Source: Halopiger aswanensis
GTDB taxonomy: Archaea; Halobacteriota; Halobacteria; Halobacteriales; Natrialbaceae
Direction of reading: 5' to 3'
Assembly (NCBI RefSeq): GCF_003610195.1
Contig: NZ_RAPO01000001.1
Location: 434,001-498,000, forward strand
DNA: 64,000 bases
The notes beneath the pieces are model-generated. The model made no database searches, was not told the origin of the DNA, and was given only the letters and a program-made list of their open reading frames with translations. The translations under genes and the position numbers were made by a program. Below, one piece after another: positions 45,064-52,357 of this stretch. The number at the start of each line of letters is the position of its first letter. The stretch's first letter is position 1.

Positions 45064-45939
45064 ATGAGCGAACAACTGCACGATCGCGTTACCGATCTAC
45101 TGAACCGGGCCGACGACCAGAGCGGATCGCTAGTGGCCGGGTCCACGGCGGACGGCGACGCAGAATCGAGCGCTGACGCCGAAGCAGCGAACGACGTCCG
45201 CGACCTCGCTGCCGAGGCAAACGACCTCCTCGACTCGTCGGACCCAAACGAGTTGCTCGCGGCGGTCGGACTGGAGACGCTCCCCGACGGAACCGAACCC
45301 AACTCGATCCCGGAGGCGATCGCAAAGGGCGATCCGAACGCGGTCGAGGACCTCCAGCGGTTGCTCCACCTCGCGCGACTCGCCGATCGCGGCGACGGCC
45401 TCGAGGACGCCATCGGCAGCGTTCGCGCAGGTATCGGCGAGTCCAGTGATCCCGATTCGGGCGATCCCACCGAGACCGAATCCGAGTCAGGCGACGAGTC
45501 CGCTGCGTCGTCGACCGACGAGGCCTCGAGTTCCGCGGCGGCGGATAAGACGAGCGACGCTGCGGACGCAACCAGCGATCTCGAAGAGCGGCTGCGGTCC
45601 GCGATGACGTCGTCGCTTACGGACTTCAGCGACGACGTGAGCCAACTTCAGGAACGGCTCGAGTCGCTCGGCGGTGGCGGGGACGCCGACGAATCCGAAG
45701 CGACCGACGAACCCGACGAAGCAGCGGCTGCCGAGGGCGAACGTGACACCGACCCGGAGGATGAGGCACGCGACGAGTCGGATGACGGCCTGTTCGGAAC
45801 GGACCTCGGATCGGGGGGCAATCGCGGCACATCGGGGAGCGGGACGCGATACTCGACGATGGCACCGCCACCCTCGAAGCGCGCGGATATGCGCGGGACA
45901 GCCCGATTCTCGACGATTCCGGACAAGATACGGGACTGA
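45064..45939 (+). CDS. Hyperacidic helical protein with basic C-terminal tail
   Basis: A 291-residue protein, last of the cassette and 66 bases after the third member. Residues 1-125 are helical, with two or three amphipathic segments (LHDRVTDLLNRADDQ, DVRDLAAEANDLLDSSDP, AVEDLQRLLHLARLADRG). An Asp/Glu/Ser/Ala linker follows, then a coiled-coil segment near 180-205 (LTDFSDDVSQLQERLESLG). The last 35 residues are Gly/Pro-rich and basic (PPPSKRADMRGTARF), in contrast to the acidic rest, and may contact nucleic acid or the acidic partners. No signal peptide or known family. Confidence 0.78.
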   Translation: MSEQLHDRVTDLLNRADDQSGSLVAGSTADGDAESSADAEAANDVRDLAAEANDLLDSSDPNELLAAVGLETLPDGTEPNSIPEAIAKGDPNAVEDLQRLLHLARLADRGDGLEDAIGSVRAGIGESSDPDSGDPTETESESGDESAASSTDEASSSAAADKTSDAADATSDLEERLRSAMTSSLTDFSDDVSQLQERLESLGGGGDADESEATDEPDEAAAAEGERDTDPEDEARDESDDGLFGTDLGSGGNRGTSGSGTRYSTMAPPPSKRADMRGTARFSTIPDKIRD

Positions 45940-45994
45940 CGTCCGGGGCGAGTCGACGCGCGACCGGTAGATGACGGGGTTCGTAGCGGCCTGG

Positions 45995-46210
45995 TTAGTC
46001 GTCCGTCCGATCCTCGAGAAACATACGAATTCCCATGACGGGGATGAACATGAAGAAGGAAACCAACATCGCGCCGACCATCACGGCGTTGAGAAACTGC
46101 GGCGACAGTTCCACCGGTAACAGCGCCGCGGCGATACCGACGCCGCCGAGGAGCGAAATGATGACGAGCAACCCGAGATCCCGACGGGTTACTGGAACTT
46201 CCTCTTCCAT
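45995..46210 (-). CDS. Small two-TM membrane protein
   Basis: A 71-residue protein with a short charged head (MEEEVPVTRRD) and two membrane helices (LGLLVIISLLGGVGIAAALL and MVGAMLVSFFMFIPVMGIRM), ending in an acidic tail. Small membrane proteins of this build are common in haloarchaea; the function is unknown. The start at 46210 is supported by a TATA-like CTATATGG 22-30 bases upstream on this strand (46232-46238). It is divergent from the universal stress protein gene. Confidence 0.75.
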   Translation of the reverse strand: MEEEVPVTRRDLGLLVIISLLGGVGIAAALLPVELSPQFLNAVMVGAMLVSFFMFIPVMGIRMFLEDRTDD

Positions 46211-46231
46211 ACCGGCCCTTAGGAGCGCTCC

Positions 46232-46238
46232 CATATAG
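46232..46238 (-). promoter_or_regulatory. TATA-like box of the small two-TM protein gene
   Basis: The minus strand reads CTATATG about 25 bases before the ATG at 46210, consistent with a leaderless transcript. Confidence 0.5.
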
Positions 46239-46351
46239 ATGTCGAGTTTCGCGGCGACCCAGACTGCGTGACGACTGCGAGCACGGGCTGGGCCAGCGGC
46301 GGTATCATCGCCGGGAGTACTGCTTTCTTGCTGGCGCGTCGACCAGTAGTC

Positions 46352-46774
46352 ATGTACGATTCGGTCCTCGTCGCAACCGACGGCAGCGACACAGCCACGG
46401 CCGCTGTCGACCACGCGATCACGCTCGCCAGCCAGTTCGACGTCCCCCTCTACGGGATCGTCGTGCTCGAGAGTCGCACCGAGTACGACAACGCGATCGT
46501 CGACCCCGAGGAAGCCGACCGACGACGGCGACAGCGCGCTGAATCGGTGCTCGCGGACCTCGAGGCTGCAGCCGACGGGCTGGCCCTCGAGACGACGATC
46601 CGCACCGGCGTCCCACACGAGGAGATTCTGGCCTACGCAGCCGAGCAGGATGCCGACGTAATCGTCATCGGGTCTCGAGGACGCTCGTCGTTTAAAGGGG
46701 CACTGCTCGGGAGTACGGTTGATGCTGTTGTTCGACAAGCAGCGCGCCCAGTGCTCGTCGTAGACGATAACTGA
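46352..46774 (+). CDS. Universal stress protein (UspA family)
   Basis: A 140-residue single Usp domain. The N-terminus MYDSVLVATDGSD and the C-terminal nucleotide-binding pattern G-S-R-G-R-S-S-F-K-G-A-L-L-G-S-T-V are the ATP-binding Usp type (GxxGx9G-S/T). Usp proteins bind ATP and help survival under stress by means not defined here. Start chosen at the ATG giving the standard family N-terminus. It lies between the divergent small membrane protein and the tRNA-Arg gene. Confidence 0.95.
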   Translation: MYDSVLVATDGSDTATAAVDHAITLASQFDVPLYGIVVLESRTEYDNAIVDPEEADRRRRQRAESVLADLEAAADGLALETTIRTGVPHEEILAYAAEQDADVIVIGSRGRSSFKGALLGSTVDAVVRQAARPVLVVDDN

Positions 46775-46841
46775 AATCAGTACGCCACGGAACGTCTGCT
46801 ACCGATCCAAATTATTGGATTCGGAACAACCCGAAAAGGGA

Positions 46842-46916
46842 TGGGCGCTGCAGGATTTGAACCCGCGACAGCTTGGTCCGAAGCCAAGTACTCTGTCCAG
46901 ACTGAGCTAAGCGCCC
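46842..46916 (-). tRNA. tRNA-Arg(TCG)
   Basis: The minus strand folds as a complete cloverleaf: acceptor GGGCGCT/AGCGCCC, D arm GCTC...GAGT, anticodon stem CTTGG/CCAAG with loop CTTCGGA (anticodon TCG, reading CGA), and T arm GCGGG-TTCAAAT-CCTGC. Discriminator base is A; CCA is not encoded and no intron is present. A T-run lies a few bases after the 3' end. Confidence 0.95.
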
Positions 46917-47098
46917 TCGCCATATCGTATCCGATGAGTCCGTATAAGTGACTCGATTTTCACCCATTCCGACAGACGTGGACACACCGCTGAAACCCCG
47001 ACCGCAGCCAGCTGCTCGAGCACCGGCACCTGGTGTCACATTCCCAGCGGGTGGAAATTAGCGGCGCGGCTCTTTATGTAGCGTCCATAGGAACGCAT

Positions 47099-47281
47099 AT
47101 GACGGTGAACGAATCCCCCGTCGCGGACGATGGGTACGACGGCACCGCACCGCTCGAGTTGCTGACCGACGACGAGGGGCTCTGGACGGCCGTTCCCGTC
47201 GACGCCAGCGGTGACGAGCGAGTGAGAAAGTGGATTTCGGTCGAAGCGGACACGCTCTGCGATCTCGAGGAGTGGCGATAA
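47099..47281 (+). CDS. Small conserved haloarchaeal protein
   Basis: A 60-residue acidic protein: the N-terminal part is polar, then PLELLTDDEGLWTAVPVDAS and a C-terminal strand-helix with RKWISVEADTLCDLEEW. The regular composition and the TATA-like TTTATG (47073-47078) at the right distance before the ATG support a real leaderless gene. The fold might be a small beta-hairpin plus helix. I recall a haloarchaeal family of this type (DUF7511, from memory, uncertain). Function unknown. Confidence 0.7.
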   Translation: MTVNESPVADDGYDGTAPLELLTDDEGLWTAVPVDASGDERVRKWISVEADTLCDLEEWR

Positions 47282-47415
47282 CGATCGCGAAGCCGCAACT
47301 CGGTTTTCGTCCGACGAACGCAATCTTTGCGATGTCGCCCGCTACGAGACGCACTCCCGAACGCGGGCCGGATCGCACCGTTTAACCGGCCTGCCTGAGC
47401 ACTCCCGGCAACGAG

Positions 47416-48276
47416 ATGACTGCGGGAGAGACGGTGCGCGGGTTGCTCGAGTTGCTGCGACCGGTGAACGTGATCGCGGCGAGCGTCCTGACGTTCATCG
47501 GGGCGTTCGTCGCCGGCGGAATGACCGAGGCGCCGGTCGCGGTCGCGGCTGCGGTCGCGGCGACTGGGTTGGCAGTCGGCGCGGGTAACGCGATCAACGA
47601 CTACTTCGACCGCGAGATCGACCGGATCAACCAGCCCGAGCGGGCGATTCCGCGTGGGGCGGTGAGTGCTCGTGGGGCGCTCGCGTACAGCCTCGTTCTC
47701 TTTGCGCTCGCCACCGGATTAGCGGTCACGCTGCCGCTGCTCGCGATCGGGATCGCGGTCGTCAACCTCATCGCGCTGGTGGCCTACACCGAGTTCTTCA
47801 AGGGGCTCCCCGGAGTCGGCAACGCGGTCGTCGCCTACCTCGTGGGGAGTACGTTCCTCTTTGGCGCCGCGGCGGTCGGGGAGTACGGCGACATCGAACC
47901 GGCGCTGGTGCTGGCGCTGCTGGCGGCGGTCGCGACGCTCACGCGGGAGATCATCAAGGACGTCGAGGATATCGAGGGTGACCGCGCGGAGGGGCTGCGA
48001 ACGCTCCCGATCGCGGTCGGCGAGGGACGCGCCATTTGGCTCAGCGTTGCGCTCCTCGCACTCGCCGTGCTCGCGAGCCCGCTCCCGTACCTGTTCGGAT
48101 ACTTCGGCGTCGCGTACCTGCTCGTGGTGGTGCCGGCCGACGCGATCATGCTCTACTCGGCCGCTGAGAGTTTCGACGATCCGACCGCCGGGCAATCCCA
48201 TCTCAAGTACGGGATGTTTCTCGCGTCACTGGCGTTCATCGTCGGCCGTACGGTACCCGTGGTGAGCGGGCTATAA
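47416..48276 (+). CDS. Digeranylgeranylglyceryl phosphate synthase (UbiA family)
   Basis: A 286-residue membrane prenyltransferase that adds the second geranylgeranyl chain to GGGP, a key step of archaeal ether-lipid synthesis. About eight to nine membrane helices surround the two Asp-rich motifs: NDYFDREID at residues 61-69 and DVEDIEGD at 182-189, which hold Mg2+ and the prenyl diphosphate. YTEFFKGLPGVGN is the conserved loop between them. Length matches the archaeal enzyme. A TATA-like GTTTAACC lies about 30 bases before the ATG. Confidence 0.94.
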   Translation: MTAGETVRGLLELLRPVNVIAASVLTFIGAFVAGGMTEAPVAVAAAVAATGLAVGAGNAINDYFDREIDRINQPERAIPRGAVSARGALAYSLVLFALATGLAVTLPLLAIGIAVVNLIALVAYTEFFKGLPGVGNAVVAYLVGSTFLFGAAAVGEYGDIEPALVLALLAAVATLTREIIKDVEDIEGDRAEGLRTLPIAVGEGRAIWLSVALLALAVLASPLPYLFGYFGVAYLLVVVPADAIMLYSAAESFDDPTAGQSHLKYGMFLASLAFIVGRTVPVVSGL

Positions 48277-48428
48277 GGAACTGACAGGCCGCGACCGATT
48301 GCCGTCCGAAATGGCGATCGCTAATTGACAACTAATCAAAAGGATTATAAACTGGTTCCTGTATTCTCCTATCACGCACGCCGGAGACAGCGGTGCCAGC
48401 AGTGGTTGTTGCCACGGCTGAGACGAAT

Positions 48429-49061
48429 ATGAGTATTATGTATGACCTCGTAGATGTCCTCCCGGACGCCGAACTCGACCCAGGGACGAACGTCCTTATC
48501 GCAGGCCCGCCGCTGACCGGGAAACGCCAACTCGCCTACGAGATTCTCACGAACGGTGCCGTTCGAAACGACGGCTCGATCGTCGTGACCACCAAGGACA
48601 GCGCCGGCAAGGTCCTCGAGCGATTCGACGATGTGGATGCCCTTGCGCTCGACGAGGCGACGATCGGGATCGTTGACTGCGTAACGAAACAGCGCGGGAT
48701 CGGCGCCGTCGAGGACGACCCTCGCATCAAGTACGCGTCGTCGCCGGTCGACATGACCGGGATCGGGATCAAGCTCTCGGAGTTCCTACAGGAGTTCTAC
48801 GAGGAACGGGGCGTGACGGAAAACCGCGTTCTGCTGGACTCGGTATCGACGCTACTGATGTACTCGGATCTGCAGACCGTTTTCCGCTTCCTCCACGTTT
48901 TCACGGGCCGCATTCAGAGCGCCGACGCGATGGGCGTCTACGTCATCGACTCGACGGCCCACGACGATCAGACGATGAACACGCTCAAGCAGTTGTTCGA
49001 CGGCATCGTCGAGATCGAAGAGGGCGACGATCCCGAAATTAGAACCGCGGGCCTCACGTAA
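48429..49061 (+). CDS. RecA/RAD55-like ATPase-fold protein with degenerate P-loop
   Basis: A 210-residue protein of the KaiC/RAD55-like fold. The P-loop region reads GPPLTGKRQ (26-34), with Arg in place of the usual Ser/Thr after Lys, so ATP hydrolysis may be lost or altered. Walker B-like NRVLLDSVSTLLMY follows near 136-150. Relatives in haloarchaea are small regulatory ATPases near signal-transduction genes (HTR-like; DUF7504, from memory). The ATG at 48429 was chosen, but the ATG at 48438 would also work. A TATA-like ATTATAAAC lies near 48344-48352. Confidence 0.8.
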   Translation: MSIMYDLVDVLPDAELDPGTNVLIAGPPLTGKRQLAYEILTNGAVRNDGSIVVTTKDSAGKVLERFDDVDALALDEATIGIVDCVTKQRGIGAVEDDPRIKYASSPVDMTGIGIKLSEFLQEFYEERGVTENRVLLDSVSTLLMYSDLQTVFRFLHVFTGRIQSADAMGVYVIDSTAHDDQTMNTLKQLFDGIVEIEEGDDPEIRTAGLT

Positions 49062-49158
49062 CGGGCGGGCCACTGAGACGGCCGAACTGTCGGACGGTCA
49101 GACGGCCAAGAGTCGAAGGCGGTGGCGGAGGGCAGACGCAATTCACTCCAGCCCGGAG

Positions 49159-49164
49159 TATATA
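49159..49164 (+). promoter_or_regulatory. TATA box of the CoA-binding protein gene
   Basis: TATATA lies 25-30 bases before the ATG at 49189, giving a leaderless transcript. Confidence 0.6.
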
Positions 49165-49188
49165 GGCACTGCCCCGCTACTATCGCGT

Positions 49189-49608
49189 ATGGCTGTCGAA
49201 TCCGTCGAGTCCGACGCAGATATCCGCTCGATTCTCGAGTACGAGACGATCGCCGTCGTCGGTTGCTCGAGCACGCCGGGAAAGGCGGCACACGACATCC
49301 CGGCCTACCTAGACGAGCGCGGCTACGAGGTGATCCCGGTCAACCCGTTCGCGGACGAGATTCTCGGCCGGCCGACGCGGGACAGCCTCGCCGAGGTCGA
49401 GGCGGAAATCGACGTCGTCTGCGTCTTCCGACCGAGCGAGGAAGTCGGCGGGATCGTCGACGCGGCCCTCGAGCGCGACGACGTGAAGGCCGTCTGGACG
49501 CAGCGAGGGATTCAGGACGACGAGGCGGCCGAGCGCGCACTCGAGGCGGGTCGACAGGTCGTCCAGGATCGGTGTATGATGGTCGAGCACCGACGACTGG
49601 TTGCCTGA
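49189..49608 (+). CDS. CoA-binding domain protein (YccU type)
   Basis: A 139-residue Rossmann-fold protein of the CoA_binding_2 family. The dinucleotide-type loop is VVGCSSTPGKAAHDIP, then VIPVNPFADEILGRP, VCVFRPSEEV, and a C-terminal WTQRGIQDDEA and VVQDRCMMVEH with the conserved Cys-Met. Family members bind CoA or related nucleotides; a defined reaction is not known. The start at 49189 is fixed by the TATA box at 49159-49164. Confidence 0.92.
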   Translation: MAVESVESDADIRSILEYETIAVVGCSSTPGKAAHDIPAYLDERGYEVIPVNPFADEILGRPTRDSLAEVEAEIDVVCVFRPSEEVGGIVDAALERDDVKAVWTQRGIQDDEAAERALEAGRQVVQDRCMMVEHRRLVA

Positions 49609-49761
49609 ACGGTGATTGGATCGAACGCGGCGAGCACTTGTAGAGTCTCGAACGTCGAATGAGCCGTCAGTACACTCGATATGGAGCCGATAGCTCCCTC
49701 TCATCGTTGATACTGACCGACAAAGACTTATCCGCAAGAGGAGTACGCGTTACCAGTACCC

Positions 49762-49956
49762 ATGTGTGACCGGTCCGGGAGCTGTTCGAACAACGGGACC
49801 TGCCAACTCGTACTCAGGAACCGGAAAACGGGGATGGAACTCGTCGAGCACCACTGCAAGGCACATCTCGTCCTCCGGATCTGGGAAGCCGAGCGCGACG
49901 ACGAGTTAGATATCGTCGACGCGACGACGCTTTCCCGGACGGCGACCTCGAGTTGA
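49762..49956 (+). CDS. Small Cys/His-rich protein (possible zinc micro-protein)
   Basis: A 64-residue protein with C2, C8, C14, H30, H31, C32 and H35. The regular spacing (C-x5-C-x5-C) and the later HHC-xx-H could hold one zinc ion. A strand-rich middle (LVLRNRKTGMELVEHH) and a polar tail complete it. Haloarchaea carry many such small zinc proteins, some affecting growth and biofilm; this one is not identified. A TATA-like ACTTATC lies about 30 bases upstream, supporting the ATG at 49762. Confidence 0.6.
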   Translation: MCDRSGSCSNNGTCQLVLRNRKTGMELVEHHCKAHLVLRIWEAERDDELDIVDATTLSRTATSS

Positions 49957-50113
49957 GCCGTCCCGGCGGGGAGACAGCGACAGTCGACGGCGGTTCGATG
50001 GACCGCCGCGCGGTCGAAGCCCCGGCGTTGGCGATCACGCGATTGGCGGACGGAATCTGGATTTCAGTTTCGGTTCCGGTCACCTCGGACCAGCGACGAA
50101 CGATACGTTTGGC

Positions 50114-51094
50114 TCAGGAGCTCCACTCCTCGAACGAGCGGTAGATCCCCTTCGAGAGGTAGCGCTCGCTCGAGTCGGGGAAGACGGTTACGACGGTGTC
50201 GTGGGGCGTCTCGATCTCGCCGTCGGCGATCTGTCGGGCGACGTGCTTCGCTGCAACGCTGGCGGCGCCGGCGCTCGAGGCGACCAGATGACCTTCTTCG
50301 CGCGCGAGCCGTTTGAGTTCCGCGTGGGCGGCTTCGTCCGCGACCGCGAAGACGTCGTCGACGAGTTCGGGGTCGAAGAGTTCGTTGGTCTCGAGGTCGT
50401 GCGTGCCGATCCCCTCGATCTTGTACTCGCCCTCCTCGCGGTCCTCGCCGATGGCTTCGCCGTAGAGCGAGCCTTCGGGCTCGACGGCTGCGACGTGGGT
50501 GCCGGAATCCTGCTCGAGTGCGTACTCGGCGATCCCCATGAGCGTGCCGGCGGTGCCACAGCCGGCGACGACCGCGCCGACTTCGCCGTCGAGCGCGTCG
50601 TAGATCTCCGGTCCGGTAGTCTCGTAGTGGGCCTCGGCGTTCAGCGGGTTCGAGAACTGCTGGGGGACGACGGCGTCGTCGAGTTCCTCAGCCAATTCGT
50701 GTGCGCGCTCGATCGCGCGTCCCATCCCGTCCTCGGTCGGCGTGTTAATGATCTCCGCACCCAGCGCGTCCATGAGCTGCTGTTTCTCGACGCTGAACCG
50801 TTCGGGAACGACGAAGATGGCATCCAGGCCGAGCTGTTCGGCGGCGATCGCGAACCCGATCCCCGTGTTTCCGGCAGTGGGTTCGATGATCGTCCCGCCG
50901 GGGGAGACGTCGCCGCGCTCGAGCATTCGCTCGACCATGTAGCGGCCGATCCGATCCTTGACGCTGGCGCCGGGATTGAACGTCTCGAGTTTCGCGTAGA
51001 TGCGCACGTCGTCCGGCCCGTCCTGCACTCGTACGAGCGGCGTCCGGCCGATCGTCTCGAGGACCGAATCCAACGGCTGCTCGTGAGTAGTCAT
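50114..51094 (-). CDS. cysK: Cysteine synthase / cystathionine beta-synthase family enzyme
   Basis: A 326-residue PLP enzyme that makes cysteine from O-acetylserine (or O-phosphoserine) and sulfide. The PLP lysine is K46 in NPGASVKDRIG, the substrate loop EPTAGNTG is at 71-78, the phosphate-binding loop GCGTAGTLMG follows, and SSAGAA lies near the C-terminus. The end LSKGIYR is typical of archaeal CysK/CysM. There is no CBS-domain extension. Start ATG at 51094 gives the standard N-terminus. An inverted repeat at 51100-51114 sits directly before the start. Confidence 0.93.
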   Translation of the reverse strand: MTTHEQPLDSVLETIGRTPLVRVQDGPDDVRIYAKLETFNPGASVKDRIGRYMVERMLERGDVSPGGTIIEPTAGNTGIGFAIAAEQLGLDAIFVVPERFSVEKQQLMDALGAEIINTPTEDGMGRAIERAHELAEELDDAVVPQQFSNPLNAEAHYETTGPEIYDALDGEVGAVVAGCGTAGTLMGIAEYALEQDSGTHVAAVEPEGSLYGEAIGEDREEGEYKIEGIGTHDLETNELFDPELVDDVFAVADEAAHAELKRLAREEGHLVASSAGAASVAAKHVARQIADGEIETPHDTVVTVFPDSSERYLSKGIYRSFEEWSS

Positions 51095-51099
51095 TGTGA

Positions 51100-51114
51100 T
51101 GGCAAAAGTTGCCA
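51100..51114. promoter_or_regulatory. Inverted repeat before cysK
   Basis: TGGCAA-AAG-TTGCCA, perfect 6-base arms, 5 bases before the cysK start codon. Its position suggests an operator overlapping the transcription start. Confidence 0.45.
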
Positions 51115-51337
51115 CTACTGTTAGGTTTGTCGTTCCGATTGAGGCGTGCGATGGCCTCACGCAACGATGGTGGCGTCAGAAAGCGGACGTCGGCCGGCCT
51201 GATGACGAGAGAACGCGGTTGCGGCCGGGAGCGACGTCTACCGGATCGACGACCGCAGCGACCAAAGCGGCGGTCGTTCACAACTGGTCGCTTTTTGAGG
51301 CGCCATCGGCGTCCGGCGACTGTGCGTTCGCGTCGAC

Positions 51338-51667
51338 TTACTCCGCGGTCGTCTCGCCGCCGTCGACCGACGCCGACTCGCCGTCGGTCGCGCCGGACTC
51401 GCCGTCCGCGTCCTCGACGTCAACCTCGTCGATCGCCGCCTGGGCGAGGATTTCCTCGCCGTCGATCCCCTGCTCGTCGGCGATCGCCAGCAGGAGTTCG
51501 CGCTGTTCGGTCAACTGGTGGTCGATCCGGTTGACCGTGTCGTGGGTGTCGTCCATCTCCTCCTCCAGGCTGATGATCCGCTCCTGGAGCTTCTGTACCT
51601 GTTTGTACATCGCCTCGGCCCGTTCCGAGAGTCCCTGAATCTTCTTTGCAGTGCTGCCGAGTCCCAT
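51338..51667 (-). CDS. Coiled-coil haloarchaeal protein (DUF5798-like)
   Basis: A 109-residue protein. Residues 1-65 form a continuous coiled coil (AEAMYKQVQKLQERIISLEE and DTVNRIDHQLTEQRELLLAI), followed by a disordered acidic tail. The beginning MGLGSTAKKIQGLSERA matches a haloarchaeal family I recall as DUF5798. It is likely a small oligomeric scaffold, and no partner is suggested by the neighbours (cysK and hsp20). A TATA-like CATTATCC is found about 25 bases upstream. Confidence 0.8.
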   Translation of the reverse strand: MGLGSTAKKIQGLSERAEAMYKQVQKLQERIISLEEEMDDTHDTVNRIDHQLTEQRELLLAIADEQGIDGEEILAQAAIDEVDVEDADGESGATDGESASVDGGETTAE

Positions 51668-51801
51668 ACCTATGCGATGTGTCGGCCGGATAATGGGCCT
51701 TTTCCTCCGGCGACTCTCGAGCGACGCCTGTTCACACACGATACCAAACAACATGATCCGACAATCTTATTACGAACCGCTATCAATTATCAACTGAATT
51801 C

Positions 51802-51810
51802 GAGGTGATC
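51802..51810 (+). promoter_or_regulatory. Near-perfect Shine-Dalgarno site of hsp20
   Basis: GAGGTGATC, complementary to nine bases at the 16S rRNA 3' end, ends four bases before the ATG at 51815. Most genes here are leaderless, so this points to a different and strong mode of translation. The region GGTGATCACC is also a perfect palindrome. Confidence 0.65.
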
Positions 51811-51814
51811 ACCC

Positions 51815-52189
51815 ATGGTGCGAGCGAGCGCGCCCAGCACCTGGATGCAAGGCCTCGAGATGCCGTCCCGGTTGTTCGGCGACGCCGGCGGTACCGACTA
51901 CGAACTGTACGAGGAGGACGACGAGTTCGTCCTCACGATCGACATGCCCGGCTTCGAGACCGACGAGATCGAACTGGCGTGGGACGACGGCGTTCTGAAC
52001 GTGGCCGCCGAGCACGTCGACGACGACCGCGGCCGCAAGAAGACCTACCACCGTCGGTTCCGCTTCCCCAAGACCGTCGACGACGAGTCGATCAGCGCCG
52101 CGTACACCAACGGCGTCCTCGAGGTCCGCCTGCCAACGGCGGACGCGACCACCCGCGGCAAGGAAATCCCGCTCGAGGGCGATAGCTAA
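51815..52189 (+). CDS. hsp20: Hsp20 / alpha-crystallin family small heat-shock protein
   Basis: A 124-residue chaperone that holds unfolding proteins. The alpha-crystallin domain runs from about 28 to 115: YELYEEDDEFVLTIDMPGFE, ELAWDDGVLNVAAEH, FRFPKTVDDESISAAYTNGV and LEVRLP. The N-terminal arm is short (about 25 residues, Met/Ser/Pro-rich) and the C-terminal IxI/V motif is IPL. Start is set by the very strong Shine-Dalgarno site. Heat or stress control is expected but no heat-shock element was recognised. Confidence 0.94.
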   Translation: MVRASAPSTWMQGLEMPSRLFGDAGGTDYELYEEDDEFVLTIDMPGFETDEIELAWDDGVLNVAAEHVDDDRGRKKTYHRRFRFPKTVDDESISAAYTNGVLEVRLPTADATTRGKEIPLEGDS

Positions 52190-52357
52190 CGCCGAGCCGT
52201 CGTCCCTTTCAACTCGACCACTGAGACTCGATCCCGAACGGTCAGAGGGACGTGTTCATTACGAGGTCCACGAAGCCGTCGGGTTCGCCGGTTCACGAAC
52301 GAGTTGCGCTCTCGAGCGACAGCGAAAAATCGGTTTCTGCCGAGCGACGGATAACAG

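Noticed and set aside
43422-45470. Minus-strand Ser-rich open frame of 682 codons opposite the hyperacidic cassette
   Set aside because: The Ser-rich reading is the reverse of GAx/GCx-rich codons. The plus strand has Shine-Dalgarno sites, tight gene spacing and paralogous domains.
49953-50144. Small plus-strand open frame after the Cys/His-rich gene
   Set aside because: No promoter or motif, and it overlaps the end of cysK on the other strand.
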